Origin: Gnetum montanum
Taxonomy: Eukaryota; Streptophyta; Gnetopsida; Gnetales; Gnetaceae
Assembly: GCA_015680685.1 (NCBI GenBank)
Contig: MNCI01007710.1
Location: forward strand, 312,592 to 376,591
Direction of reading: 5' to 3'
Length of the DNA: 64,000 bases
Of this stretch, positions 1 through 11,209 are shown one piece after another (positions within the stretch are counted from its first letter, which is position 1; each line of letters opens with the position of its first letter). A program made the translations under genes and the position numbers. The notes under the pieces are model-generated. The model had not been told where the DNA came from, ran no database searches, and saw only the letters and a list, made by a program, of their open reading frames with translations.

Positions 1-3000
1 AAGTAGGTACTATAAGGACCGCATAGACTAGGCAGTTGAACAAAATAGGAAATTTTCAAGAACTCACAGTACTTGGCATAGTTGGCTGAATCTCTTTAAA
101 GTAAGTCATTTGTAGTTTACATACAACACAATCGTTACATTTCGCACAACCGCACGCCGCAACAGCACATACACATACTCACATTAACTGCTGAGTTTAT
201 TTGGAGGTATCTGGGCCTTGGTGTTGCCAGAGACCAGCAGGCACCTAAATCCTGTTCGAGGACACTCGTTGGCAGTCGCGTCCCAAACGGTCGCCAACAA
301 TATGCTAAGATTTCATAATAAGATTCGACTCTTGAATAATTAAGTATCTTTTTCTTATGCATTTTATGTTTCTTGAGGATGTATGAGACTGATATAATAT
401 CAATGAAGTATAGTATTTTCTAATTATGATAATTTGACATTTTGTGAGTGATGTTCTATATCTTTTTAGCATTTTATTTAGGTTACATGTTGTTCATGAT
501 TATTTTCTTTGGTAGAGAATGATTATATTTCCATTCTTCATAGATTTGTTGGCTATAAAATTCTTTTGGATTTCTATATAGATTTTCTCTATAGTTCTTA
601 ATGCCTATCATTAGTTGAATGGGGTGTAGTTATGCATGTGCTCAAGCTAGGTTGATGCAACATCCATTCTATTAAGCTAGTAGCTAGTGTGACTAGTTAG
701 TAGTTGTTTGCATTAGGTATATGAAAACTTGTGACTTTTTCCAATGTCTTTGGATGTCAAAAATTTTGTTTCTAGCCTTGGAAAACATCACATGTTATGT
801 TTGTAAGCTGTGGCATCCATAGCAGCCAATGGTTGAAGTTGCAACATTCATCACAAAATGAGGTGTAGTTCATGATATTTGTAGCAACTTGTGAAGTAGG
901 TCATAGTGAATGTAGTGATGTATTTTAGGTAAATTTAGATGTGAGCCACATCTTCATGATGGTATTAGTGTTAATAGAATTCTAATTTGTTATCTTAGTT
1001 AGTTATAGATGATGTTTGAAGAATTTGTGCATTGACTAGATTACGTTTGACTTCCCATGCATTGGATTCATAAGTATTAATAGAATAAGTTCATTTCTTC
1101 CATTACTAGGTATGATTGTATGTCATCCTTGCTTGGATGTTATGTTTTATTTGTAGGCCTTCAATTGGTTACTACGTGGAGGTAGTTGATGATTGTTGTT
1201 GTAGGAGCTAGCATCAAGTTTGTATGATTGATTGATGATCGGCATGTTGGAGAGTGATTGATTAACCCCACATTATGGATGTATCAATGAGACTTTTGTT
1301 GTGGGTTCCACATTTCATGAGAGAGTATGTCTTTGATCTCTCTAGTTTAAACATACCTTTAGAATCCTAAAGAAATATTCGACACCTCTAGCACTGGTAT
1401 TACCTTTGGGTAGTAAGTTGGAGCATTACCCCTAGTTTAATTAAGACTAATAATAAATTCACATATATAGTAATATATGATTCATGATCTTGAGTACACA
1501 TGATAACACTTATCATACTACACATTGAGTGTAATGCATGATGGCCTTTCATTATTGTCCTTTATGCTTAGTTAGCCATGAAAGATAGGAATCTTGTTTA
1601 GTCTTTATAATTTATGCATGCTAGTTAATTTATGCTATGTTTTTCATAATGCATGTTATATCATATTATATTTTGATGTATGTTGGATGTTATCTGATGT
1701 GATATCCATCATGCATGTAATCTATTTTGTAATGTGGTATGTATGATGTTATATACTAATATTTCTTGTAGATTGAATTACCCTAGCTCATGCCTATATT
1801 CATGGTTCTTGTTTTTAAAAGATCTAGAAAGATGTCAAAGCATCTTACTTCGTTTATACTGACTTAATTTATATTTTGGGTTATGGGGTTGCTAAAGGAG
1901 TTGGAGGATTTTAGGCTTAGATGCATTATCCCCATCCTTGTATTACTATACCTTGGAGGACTTATATTCAATTGATATTATTATGGATATAGAGTTTGTG
2001 CTTGAATGTATTATTATAATAATTATGTACTCTATTATTTACATGATAGATTATGTTAAACATAGCCTTGTTTAATATTTATAGTTTAAAGAAAGTAGTA
2101 ATTTCTCTCATTGATGGCTTTGAGTGCTATGATTTTATTAGAAATAATGTGAATGTGTATCTTTGAATTTCTTCATCTTTAATTCCTTTGATGTTGAGTA
2201 GAGTAGGAGGTAGTGGTAGTTTTTTTTATGCTAGTATGTTTACTTTAGTGTACTAGAAGTTATAAGTATCTTTGTTTGAAGAAAAATGATCTTAATAGAT
2301 TAGAAATTAAGAAAATTGCTAAAAAGAGAAAGAAGGAGCAAAAAGCCTTCATTTGTGGCCCATGTTTGAAAAGGAAAAATCCTCTACAAAAAAGTATAAA
2401 TAAGGGCCATTTGGTAGGGGTGCCAATGGAGGGGGAAGATGGGTTTTGGAATCTTTAAATAGTTATAATTTAGGTACACCTAAAGATATATAATCTAATT
2501 AAAACTTTATAACTTAGCATTGCCCACTAGAATCAAATCCATATCTTGAAGCTTTTAAATAAAGAGTCTTACCACTAAACTAACATTTCATTGTCACCTC
2601 TTTTATTGTAATATATATTTCATTATTGAGTTAAAGTGAATAGAAACTCTTTCTTTCTTCAATTCTTGATTGTTCTTGTGAAAGATTTATGTTCTTAGGA
2701 AATCTCTTCTAGTTTCCTTCCTTTTTCTTTATTGCATTTTTGTAATGTGACTTTCATTTCTTGAGGAGTGAATCCTCTTTTCATGGGTTCTTATCTCAAG
2801 TTCTCATGTGCATTTTTCTTATAATTTCTAAAGTTTACATGCATTTTCTCATATGTTTTTAATTTTGATATTCTTGTATGTTTATGAAAAGTTTATCATG
2901 CTCTTTCATATTCATGTCAAAGAAATGAAGAAGATAGAAGTGTTTTGATGTTATAATTAAAGGGAATATTTTCCATTTAACATGCTTATATTATTTCTCT

Positions 3001-3385
3001 TTTTTTTCATATGAAAATATGAAGGTTTCATATTCATTTCATGACTAATATTATATCCCTTTGTCCATGAACTTTTGACAAGATTTCCAAGCTTGTGTAA
3101 ATCATTTTCAAGGTTTTCATTTAGTTTTCAAGTGGGTTTGATGTTTAAGATATCAAGTTTGGTGGGTTTAATGGGTTTATGTAAAATTTGAGATCAAATT
3201 CATGTTTCTTTTATGTTTTTCTCCAAATTAATATTTTAAACATTAAATCTATCTACTAGTGGCATTTCCTCAAAATTTGGGATAAAATTGTTTTGATTCG
3301 AAATCATAAATTTGAAATCTAAAATTGTTTCTTTAGTTTTTCCTCATATTATGACCTCAACATTATTTCATCAAGACTGAGGATC
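1..3385. other. AT-rich intergenic DNA, no recognised gene
   Basis: I find no convincing gene, RNA gene or complete transposon here. The sequence is AT-rich with short reading frames only; the longest (about 75 codons at 135-362, minus strand) has no motif I know. A patch of higher GC at about 160-300 stands out from its surroundings. The stretch is probably very old eroded repeat DNA, but I cannot name a family. Confidence 0.6.
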
Positions 3386-4503
3386 AATTAAAATTATTTT
3401 ATTTTATTTTAAACTCTATTTTAAAAGGTTTTAATGATCCTAAAATCTATTTTTATTTTATCGTATCCTATTATTGGCTATAGCTAGGTTGCACTCAACT
3501 TGTGACTATTTATATGTTTTCATCATGAGTCATGCTTAGGTAGTGATGAAGTCATGTTTCTTTATTTTATAGATCTAGCAGACATCATAATCCATGGTCC
3601 AATCATGGTCAAGTCATGTTGCAAAAGAAAAACACAACAAGAGCTCACAATCATCTAGTGTTTCCCTAGTGGTGGTAACCATGACTTGAAGTATCTTATG
3701 CATGGTATAGGAATAATTCTNTCATCATTTTTCAACTTATCTTGATTATTTTCTAAGTTGGAACAAGGGATTTTGGAAGTTTTTCTTTTTGTACATGTCA
3801 TCTCTGGGCTTGTTGGGTCATCTTCCATGAAATACAACTTTTAGCAAAGAGGTCCACTATTTTTGGGAGATGTTTCCTCCCTAACTAAGACATCTCCTCT
3901 ATAGCAAGATGTCTTGCCTAAGACATCTTATGGTTTGGAAAGACATCTTCCCCAACACATCTCCTTTCAAAACAAGACATCTTCCCTGAGACATCTCCTC
4001 TTATATTAAGACATTTTCCCTATCTGCAAAATCAACAAGATGTCTCCTCTTTCTCCAAGATGTCTTCTGTGAAGACTTAGCCAAGACATATCCTTGACCT
4101 TCAAGATGTCTTCATAAAGCCCAAACCTTGCAAAAAAAACACATAGAAAAGGAACAAAGGGGATTAGAAGAATTATTCCTATACCATGCATAAGATACTT
4201 CAAGTCATGGTTACCACCACTAGGGAAACACTAGATGATTGTGAGCTCTTGTTGTGTTTTTCTTTTGCAACATGACTTGACCATGATTGGACCATGGATT
4301 ATGATGTCTGCTAGATCTATAAAATAAAGAAACATGACTTCATCACTACCTAAGCATGACTCATGATGAAAACATATAAATAGTCACAAGTTGAGTGCAA
4401 CCTAGCTATAGCCAATAATAGGATACGATAAAATAAAAATAGATTTTAGGATCATTAAAACCTTTTAAAATAGAGTTTAAAATAAAATAAAATAATTTTA
4501 ATT
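3386..4503. repeat. 335-bp inverted repeat made by a mis-oriented contig
   Basis: Bases 3386-3720 and 4169-4503 are reverse complements with no mismatch that I can see over 335 bp. The right-hand block is bounded by single Ns at 3721 and 4504. Read in reverse, 4503 to 3722 repeats the upstream flank and then continues straight into the 5' LTR of the chromovirus whose body starts after 4504. The simplest reading is that a short contig overlapping the left contig was placed backwards. Perfect identity beside heavily mutated retrotransposon DNA argues against a natural duplication. Confidence 0.85.
3722..4186 (-). repeat. 5' LTR part of chromovirus 1, reversed in the assembly
   Basis: The reverse complement aligns with the 3' LTR from 9181 to about 9595, including the words around CCTTTGTTCC and the run of AGACATCT/AGATGTCT motifs. 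It stops at the single N at 3721, at the point corresponding to about 9595, roughly 100 bp before the long GA microsatellite in the 3' LTR. A GA repeat in the missing part may explain the assembly break. True orientation is plus. Confidence 0.8.
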
Positions 4504-4527
4504 NGAGTAAAATTACTCAAAAATTAT

Positions 4528-4545
4528 TGGTATCAAACCATAGAT
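4528..4545 (+). promoter_or_regulatory. Primer-binding site of chromovirus 1 (initiator tRNA-Met type)
   Basis: TGGTATCAAACCATAG resembles the common plant site TGGTATCAGAGCC, complementary to the 3' end of initiator tRNA-Met. It lies immediately after the LTR tail at 4505-4527, which matches the end of the 3' LTR near 9800-9815, and about 50 bp before the gag start. Confidence 0.75.
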
Positions 4546-4593
4546 TTGTGTTTATTATTTCTTGGAATTGGTTGAGGATCTAGTAAATTTCAA

Positions 4594-5760
4594 ATGACAT
4601 CAAAGAAGAAATAGGTGCAAGAATTGAATAGAGACATGAAGAGAATGTTGTTTACCTTCCAAATGATGGTTGCTCGATTGGAAAAAATCAACATAAAGGT
4701 ATATATAAATGCTGGTCCTAGCCATATTTTGACACATAGAGGAGATGAGCATGCATGTTTAGATGAAGAAGTTTCATAACTAGGTGGGAATGGAGCAAAT
4801 GAAAAGAAAGGAAAATCCAACTATAAGAGTGTAGAAACCCATCAGTCAAGGATTCTAATGGGATGGAATCCTATTACTCAAATGAGAATTATGAGGACTC
4901 CAACTATGGTAAATACTTTTTCTCTAGGCAAGCTTGATGAGGAAGATGAGGCAAGGCCTGCTAGAATGTTCAGAAAGGCTATAGGACTTCCATACATGGA
5001 ATTGAAGACTTTCAATGGTGTAGATGATACCAATGCTTTTGCAAGTTAGCTAAAGGTACTTGAAAAAAATTTTAGTTGGAAGAGGTACCAAATAAATTGA
5101 GGGTACCTATTTCTGAATCTAGATTAGAAGGTATGACTTCTACTTGGTGGGAAAAGGAGTTTCAAGATTATGAAAGATGAAATGATCAATCCATCAGAGA
5201 TTAGTATCTAATGAAATGTAGATTAAAAAGAAAATTTGAATAGTCTCATTAGAGATAAGAAATCATTATGAAGTTAAAATTACTAAGGTAAGGTGATAGA
5301 GAGGTTAAATAATTCTACATCAAAATTTGTGATCTATTCCATCAAGTTAAGATGAATTGGGAAGAGTATGAACAAAATGGAATCTTTCTAGAAGGTCTCA
5401 AAATTGTGTATCAATAGGAGCTATCTTACGCTTATGATTTGGTACTCAAGGTTGAGAAGAGCTTAGGTGGATTTGCAAGTAGGAGCAAATGAACTTTTAA
5501 GGGGAAGGAGAAGGGATCCAAATCTAAAAAAGGATCCAAGTTCAAATCTGAAGACAAGGATGGTAGCCATGATAAGAAGACTAAAAGAGGCAATAAAAAG
5601 GGTAAAGCCAAGAAGGACCAAGGAAAGGGAGGTAAGGGTCAAGGAAGTAGCTCATAAAAAATTTAGTGCTTTATGTGTGGAGAATGGGGATACAAGCAAT
5701 AGAAATGTCCACTTCACAAGGAAGTCAAGGGCAAAGGTGTGCAAACCATGGAGGTAGAGG
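4594..5760 (+). pseudogene. gag: Chromovirus 1 gag (capsid and nucleocapsid), degenerate
   Basis: Gag packages the element RNA. The chosen start at 4594 reads MTSKKK, like the MPSKKK start of the related family A gag at 55517. A recognisable capsid stretch (LPYMELKTFNGVDD) is at about 4987-5028. A Lys/Arg-rich region at 5467-5650 precedes a CCHC zinc knuckle at 5668-5712 that reads C-F-M-C-G-E-W-G-Y-K-Q-stop-K-C. The expected His is Tyr, and the Trp often seen before the last Cys is a TAG stop. Several other stops and frameshifts interrupt the frame. The overall similarity to family A gag is clear. Confidence 0.8.
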
Positions 5761-5874
5761 AGAAAACAAGACAAGGTCTTTAGAGAGGTAATCATAATAC
5801 TCCAAAAACTAAGGATGTTTTTGAATTAAATTGTTATGCATTCATGGGAAATGTGAATACAGGAGATCATTCTA

Positions 5875-6269
5875 ATAGAAAATTGTTGTTTTGGATTGAG
5901 GATAGATGTTTACTTAGTGAAGAATGAATTCATGTTTTGATTGATGGAGAATCCCAAGAAAATGTTATTACTTTTAGGGTAGTTACTAGATTCATTTTGG
6001 TAATTAATCCTCATTTTAGACCCTATAAAGTGCATTGGTTATTTAGAGAACTTTTCCAAGAGGTAAGAGAACAATGTACTTTGAAATTTAAAATTGGAGG
6101 TTTTCATGATGTTGTGAAATGTGATGTACTTTCAATTGGTAGTGTTGATGTAATTCTTAGTAGACCTTGGAATTTTGAAAATTGTGCTCAGTTTGATGGA
6201 GTAAGAAGTATATGGAGTATAGCTAGATGCAATGGACTCCATAAGGTGATATCTATAACGGCTAAATAA
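5875..6269 (+). pseudogene. Chromovirus 1 aspartic protease domain
   Basis: This is the retroviral-type aspartic protease that cleaves the Gag-Pol polyprotein. VLIDGESQENVI at about 5932 contains the active-site Asp-Gly in the IDGxSQENVI context common in plant chromoviruses. Further on, CDVLSIGSVDVILSRPW matches the conserved C-terminal ILGxPW segment, with Gly changed to Ser. The stretch from 5937 is open for 110 codons, one of the better preserved parts of the element. A stop at 6267 separates it from the RT linker. Confidence 0.8.
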
Positions 6270-6539
6270 GTGAGGTAGGAAATCTCACTTAATGCTTCCT
6301 TAATCCTTCTAGGAGAGAGGGGATATATTAAGGGACAAGATTAAATAGGTTTTGTTTTTGTTATTATGACCAAAGTTATTACTAATCATGATGATATGCA
6401 ACTTGAACTTTCAACATGTGTGTTAGGCTTGAAGGAGAAATTTCCCATGGTGTTTAAGGGGAAATTAGATGGATTGCCACTAATGAGGAATGTACAACAT
6501 TAGATTGATTTCATCCTTGGTGCTACCATTCCAAATAAT

Positions 6540-7196
6540 AGAGCTTATTAAATGGCACCAAAATAGTGGTCTAAATAGAAAAGGCAAGTAAAGGAGTTAC
6601 TTGCAAATGGCTTCATGAGGGAACCCATTTCACCTTATGTGGTTCTAGTAGTGTTAATGTTAAAGAAGAAGAGTAATGAATGGAGGATGTGCCTTGATTT
6701 TAGGGGAGGGAATAAGATAAAAATGAGGTATATTCTACCTATTTCAAGGATGGATGATATCCTTGATGTCCTTATCAATGTTGAGATTTTTAGTAAAATT
6801 GATTTGAAGAATGGTTACTATCAAATTAGAATCAAGACTGGTCATGAGTGGAAGACAACTTTCAAGATGTTTGATGGATTGTTTGAGAGGTTGGTGATGC
6901 CACTTGGGCTCAAAAATGCACCTACTATATTCATGAGGTTAATGCATGATATTTTAAAGAACTTGATTGGTAAGTGTTGTATTATATTTTTTGACAATAT
7001 TTTATTGTATAGCTCTAATGAGGAAGGGCACTTGCATCATTTGAGGATGGTATGTCTTAAGTTAGAGGAGGCACAGTTGGTGATAAATGTGAAGAAAAGT
7101 CATTTCTTCAAAAGGAAAATCACATATTTGGGACATGTGGTTTTTAAAAACCAAACTTGGATGGAGGCTACCAAGATGAAGGCTCTTAGGGATTGA
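6540..7196 (+). pseudogene. Chromovirus 1 reverse transcriptase domain
   Basis: The open stretch 6615-7196 contains the standard Ty3/Gypsy RT blocks: WRMCLDFR, the YxLPxxRxDD-type block, FSKIDLKNGYYQIRI, MPLGLKNAPTIF, and the catalytic box. That box reads FFDNILLYS where active enzymes have YxDD, so the second catalytic Asp is Asn (GAT to AAT). TYLGHVV follows. The domain would copy element RNA into cDNA in cytoplasmic particles, but the lost Asp and later stops mean this copy cannot. The linker before 6615 has several stops. Confidence 0.92.
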
Positions 7197-7419
7197 CAAA
7201 CTATTAAGAATATTGGGGGAGGTAAGATCATTTCTTGATTTAGTAGGTTTTTATAGATGGTTCATAAAAAATTTTAGTGATATTTCATGGCCTATGTTTG
7301 CTTTGTTGAAGAAAAATAAATATTTAAGGTAAGATAATGAAACCCAAGGGAGTTTTCACTTATTGAAAGAAAAGATTACCAATGAACCAATGCTTACAAT
7401 TCTAGATTTTCAAAATCTT

Positions 7420-7760
7420 TCTTAGGTGGAGGTGGATGCAAGTGGACTTGTCATTGGTGGGGTACTTTTACAAGAAGATAGGCCTATTGCATTATTTTCT
7501 AGAAAGTTTAATGAGTTAAGGACAAAATATAGCGTATATGAAAAGTAGGTGTGTGCTATTCTTCAAGTAATCAAGCATTGGAGACATTACTCATTGTCGA
7601 AGGAGTTTACCTTAATGGAAAACTAGCAAGCACATCACTTTCTAAACTCATACAAGAAGTTAAGTGCAAAGCACATGAAGAGGGTTGCATAGTTACAGGG
7701 GTTTAATTTTTTTGTTGAAGCACACAAGTGAAAAAGCCAATGTGGTGGCTGATGCATTAT
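7420..7760 (+). pseudogene. Chromovirus 1 RNase H domain
   Basis: The frame reads VEVDASGLVIGGVLLQ followed by PIALFSRKFNELRTKYSVYEK and then IKHWRHYS, which are the usual Ty3/Gypsy RNase H blocks (first catalytic Asp in the VDAS motif). Its job is to degrade the RNA strand of the RNA-DNA hybrid. Stops occur after YEK and within the next block (former Gln codons). The end of the domain near 7740 reads VADALSKVH, the conserved DALS motif, in a shifted frame. Confidence 0.85.
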
Positions 7761-7959
7761 CCAAGGTGCATGTGGTGAATTTCAATGTACCCATGGGAAA
7801 GTTATGAGTGGTTTTACATGTTTGTATGAGAATGTTGATGATTTTGGATAGTTTTGGAGGAGCCTCAAAGACCTGTTGATGAGTAGGATAGACTAGTGAA
7901 GGGACTATCATATTTAAGATGAACTATTATTTAAAAGTGGAAAGAGATGTATTTCTAAT

Positions 7960-8735
7960 TGTGATTTTACTAAAACAAATTTATTTGAAAAAAATTATAG
8001 TGGCATGGTAGGTTACATGGGCAAGGTTAAAGCATTAAAACTTATGGATAGGTACTCTTTTTGACATGGTATCACAACTGAAGTTTCAAAAATTGTGAAG
8101 GATTGATTAACTTGTTAGAAGTTTAAAGGAGGTAAAGGAGTGGATGGACACTATATGCATTTTCCAATTCCCAAGGATCAATGGGAAAATTTCATGCAAG
8201 AAGATGAGTGATGCTTCTCATATGGTAAATTTTTTTTCTAGGATGTTATGAAGTTGCATGGAATTCCTTTTAATATTATTAGTGATAGAGACTCCAAATT
8301 TACAAGTAATTTTTGGAGGTCCCTTTGGAAAATTTTAGGGATAAAATTGAATTTTTGGAGTGCATATTATTCACAATCTAACTACCAAACAAAGGTGGTA
8401 AGTAATCCTTACTAAACATATTGAAATTTTGGTGTGATGGATAACCAAATAGGTGTAAAAATGTATTGTATCATGCTGAGTTTTTGTACAATAATGCTTT
8501 TCATGTTGTTATTGGGAAAAGCCCATTTGAGGTCAACTATGAGTTTTGTTCAAATGTAGTGGATACTTTGAAGATCTTTAATGATAAAGCTCAACTTAGT
8601 GTTGATTTTATGCAAGAGATGAGGCATCTCCATGCACAAGTAAAATTAAATATGGGGAAAAAGGCTAAAGAGAAAGTCCTCAAGATGAATGAGAGGAAGC
8701 CTAATTTTTCTGTTGGTGACTTGGTTTAGATGCAC
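7960..8735 (+). pseudogene. Chromovirus 1 integrase, internally deleted
   Basis: The integrase zinc-binding region is seen as a degraded LTCxxFKGGK segment near 8105. The core retains ISDRDSKFTSNFW at about 8279, carrying the second catalytic Asp. YYSQSNYQTKVVS stands where YHPQTDGQTE is expected, so the catalytic Glu is not recognisable. Between PKDQWENF (about 8170-8195) and VMKLHGIPF (about 8250) the segment that normally carries the first catalytic Asp is missing. YNNAFHVVIGKSPFEVNY follows at 8484. The deletion and substitutions show that this integrase is dead. Confidence 0.82.
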
Positions 8736-8974
8736 TTTAAGAAGAAGTGATTGAGAGATTTTAACTTCTCTAAGTTGAAAGCTAAGAAGATGATGCCATT
8801 TAAAGTTAAGGCTAAGATCAATGATAATGTTTTTGAGATTGATTTACAAAATGATGTTGATATGTCTTTTGTATTTAATGTTTTAGATATTGTGCATGAT
8901 CATGGATTAGCAGATGAGAAAACCATATAGGGTAGCATCAATGAGTCGAAGGGGGCTATTGATCAATCCAAGCC

Positions 8975-9130
8975 TTCAATGGAGAGGCGGGAAATTGTAC
9001 TCAAGTATAGGAAAGCCTCTAGCACTTGGGAAGTCAAGAGGCATGAATATTTGATCCATTGGGAGGATCAATCCATGCATGATGTTGTATGGATCCATGA
9101 GATCAAAATTCATGAGTGGGGGATCACTTC
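8975..9130 (+). pseudogene. Chromodomain at the C-terminus of chromovirus 1 Pol
   Basis: The frame reads REIVLKYRKASSTWEVKRHE, then YLIHWEDQSMHDVVWI, then HEIKIHEW. This matches the plant chromovirus chromodomain pattern of YLVKWxGxxxxDxSWxxE with the aromatic residues largely kept. In this family the domain follows integrase and is thought to guide insertion into heterochromatin. Its presence fixes the lineage as a chromovirus. Confidence 0.8.
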
Positions 9131-9166
9131 AACCCCTACTTCCTTTTTCAATTGAGTTTAATTTTT

Positions 9167-9180
9167 AAGGGTAGGAGACC
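9167..9180 (+). promoter_or_regulatory. Polypurine tract of chromovirus 1
   Basis: AAGGGTAGGAGACC lies directly before the 3' LTR start at 9181. This is the normal place for the purine tract that primes plus-strand DNA synthesis. The tract carries a few pyrimidines, in keeping with the age of the copy. Confidence 0.6.
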
Positions 9181-9691
9181 TAGTATAGGGACAACTCTTT
9201 TAATATCCTTTGTTCCTTACCTATGTGTATGTTTTGTAGGTTTCGGGCTTTGTGAAGATGTCTTGGCTAGAAGTGGAGTCTTCACAGAAGACATCTTAGA
9301 GATAGAGAAGACATCTTGCTAATTTTGCAAAGGTCTCAAGAAAGATGTCTTAGGAAAGACATCTCATTTCCCCAAACTAGGAGATGTCTTAGGTAAGATG
9401 TCTTGCTATAGAGAATACATCTTGACCAGGGAGGAGACACCTCCCAAAAATAGTAGATGTCTTTATTGAAAGTTGTGTTTTGTGGGAGATGACCCAACAA
9501 GGTCAAAGATGGCCTATATGACCAAGAAAACTTCTAAAATTTTCTATTCCAATTCAAGAAACAATCAGGATAAGTTGCAAATAATTGGAGGATAAGGTGA
9601 AAAGACCATGAATTTGAGTTGAGGATAGGTTTCTATAATTTTTATCTCCTTTTTATTAATAAATATTAATGTAATTCATAATTATCAACAC

Positions 9692-9746
<55 letters not shown>

Positions 9747-9819
9747 GAGATCTTGAGTATAGAGAACTAACCATGAGGGGATGTATGAGCACATTAGGTA
9801 AGTAAAATTAGTTATTGCA
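9181..9819 (+). repeat. 3' LTR of chromovirus 1
   Basis: The start TAGTATAGGGACAA aligns with the 5' LTR start TGGTATAGGAATAA. The tail near AAGTAAAATTAGTTATTGCA aligns with the 5' LTR tail before the primer-binding site at 4528. The first 300 bp hold about nine copies of AGATGTCT or AGACATCT. The LTR also holds a 50-bp GA microsatellite. The exact 3' end is uncertain by a few bases. Confidence 0.75.
9695..9744 (+). repeat. (GA)25 microsatellite inside the LTR
   Basis: An uninterrupted 50-bp run of GA lies in the 3' LTR. The matching part of the 5' LTR is absent from the assembly (between the contig end at 3722 and the base after 4504). A similar repeat there may have broken the assembly. 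Confidence 0.95.
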
Positions 9820-10100
9820 GGTCCAGGATCAACTTGTGGTGTGTTAGTCTATGTGATTTATTCTCTTGTGTCTTACTTGTGCATCAAGATCTCAACTTTG
9901 GATTGTGGAAGACATTCTCTATTGGTTGTATCTTGCATTGAGAATAACCATTGTGTGGTTGTAGAGCCTCATGCTCTACAATATCATTTGAGTGTGATAG
10001 GTTTTGAATGTTTTTGGATTTTAGGAATCCTATTTTAATCTTTTATTTAATTAATTAAAGATATCTAGTTTTCTTGCTTTCTAGAAAAAAGTTTTATCTT
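9820..10100 (+). repeat. Possible Copia LTR fragment interrupted by family L copy 1
   Basis: This flank has no coding signal. On the other side of the family L insertion (from 16532) there is an LTR-like end followed by a tRNA-Met-type primer-binding site and Copia gag. The inference is that 9820-10100 is the earlier part of the same Copia 5' LTR, split by the insertion. No second LTR copy is in the window to confirm it. Confidence 0.35.
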
Positions 10101-11078
10101 TGATGAATCATGGTTTGTCAAGTGTTGATATCAGACCCTTGTTAGCTAGGTGATGATATCGGACCCCTAATAATGGACCCCTATTATTGGATCCCTAATA
10201 TTTGATGAGTCCTGATATTAGACCCCTGTTATCAAACCCTCATCAACTAGGTTACATTGACGAGGCCCCATCGATGCATCCGTCCATGCGTTAACACAAC
10301 CTCATTAATGTAGTGTCTGTCTCTAGCTATAGATAAGCGCATACCTGCTGCACTTAGGCATCTTTTAAGTAGTTGTAGCAAAGCTCTTTTAGTTTTTTTC
10401 TATAGGAGTTAGACTATTTTGCCAAGTGCATGCCCACAGTGTGATGCTTATAATTGTACGGAACCTTTATTTGAGTGTGACGTACTTGGACACGCACATG
10501 ATTGGCAATAAAGATTGAGATTACTCCATCATTATAGCATTCACTTAGTTTTAATTGTTTAATTGTTATTGTTATTTATTATTTTCTTAGTTAATATTTC
10601 TTTACCATCATTTACTATTCTTGTTGTTAAACGTGGAATGAGTATGACTTAATCATGAGCATTTAAGTGTGATTACTTGGTATCCCAGTAGTGTATCTAG
10701 GAGCTCTCAAGTAATATATGCTTGGTAATCTCAGTAGTAGTCATGCATGAGGTCCAAGATGTGTACAGATAATTAAGGGATGGATGCTCATCACACTTAG
10801 GATAGCTTAGATTCTCTCTTCCTTTTCCTCCTAGCTTAATTGAAGTTATTTTTCATCACCTCTAGGAGTAGCACTAGGTTAGAGACCACATCATACACCT
10901 CACTCTGGACTAAACCATACGTGAAAAAGCATATACTAGTCCAGGTGGGAAGACAATGAACTACAATCAATGTGTAACTATCTAGATACCACAACTAGCC
11001 CATCTATGGAGTTCGACCAGATCATGCGTGAAACACTTGTATTCGTATTGTTGAGTGTAGGGGTACCTCACCACTCAT
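10101..11078 (+). repeat. 5' LTR of family L copy 1
   Basis: It aligns throughout with 15524-16531 and, in reverse, with both LTRs of copy 2. It begins TGATGAATCATGG and ends CCACTCA just before the primer-binding site. The first 170 bp are irregular repeats around GATATC and GACCC. The position of the TATA box in the 3' LTR (about 15777) is here decayed to CTATAGATAA. Confidence 0.88.
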
Positions 11079-11100
11079 TGGTACCATTGTTGGGGAAGGT
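11079..11100 (+). promoter_or_regulatory. Primer-binding site of family L copy 1
   Basis: TGGTACCATTGTTGGGG directly follows the 5' LTR. The same site in copy 2 reads TGGCACCATTGTCGAGG on the minus strand. Both derive from TGGCGCCGTTGCCGGGG by C-to-T and G-to-A changes, mostly at CG sites. Confidence 0.8.
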
Positions 11101-11209
11101 CCTAGTTATTTAGATCAGTTATATCATACAAGATTGCTGTAACAAAGTATCCATGATATATCTTTTAGAAAGAAGTAATTGCAAACAAGTCACACACAAG
11201 TTCACAACA

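Larger units (their letters stand above)
3703..9819 (+). mobile_element. Ty3/Gypsy chromovirus 1, degenerate, plus strand
   Basis: The order is LTR, primer-binding site, gag with zinc knuckle, protease, reverse transcriptase, RNase H, integrase, chromodomain, purine tract, LTR. That order with a C-terminal chromodomain defines plant chromoviruses. The 5' LTR begins TGGTATAGG at 3703 (seen again at 4186 in the reversed contig). The 3' LTR begins with the decayed form TAGTATAGG at 9181. Every coding domain has in-frame stops and frameshifts, many at former Trp or Gln codons, so the copy is inactive. The two LTRs align clearly by eye but with many substitutions. Confidence 0.9.

Noticed and set aside
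281-296. Minus-strand TGGCGACCGTTTGGGA looks like a Gypsy primer-binding site.
   Set aside because: No LTR partner, gag or purine tract is visible nearby, and the LTR would have to lie in 297 onward, where I find no match to any other part of the window.
135-362. 75-codon minus-strand ORF with a Cys-rich end.
   Set aside because: No known motif, no splice context, and short enough to be chance in a GC-richer patch.
3386-4503. Natural inverted duplication or hairpin transposon.
   Set aside because: Exact identity, single-N joins and the LTR continuity after flipping make a scaffolding error far more likely.
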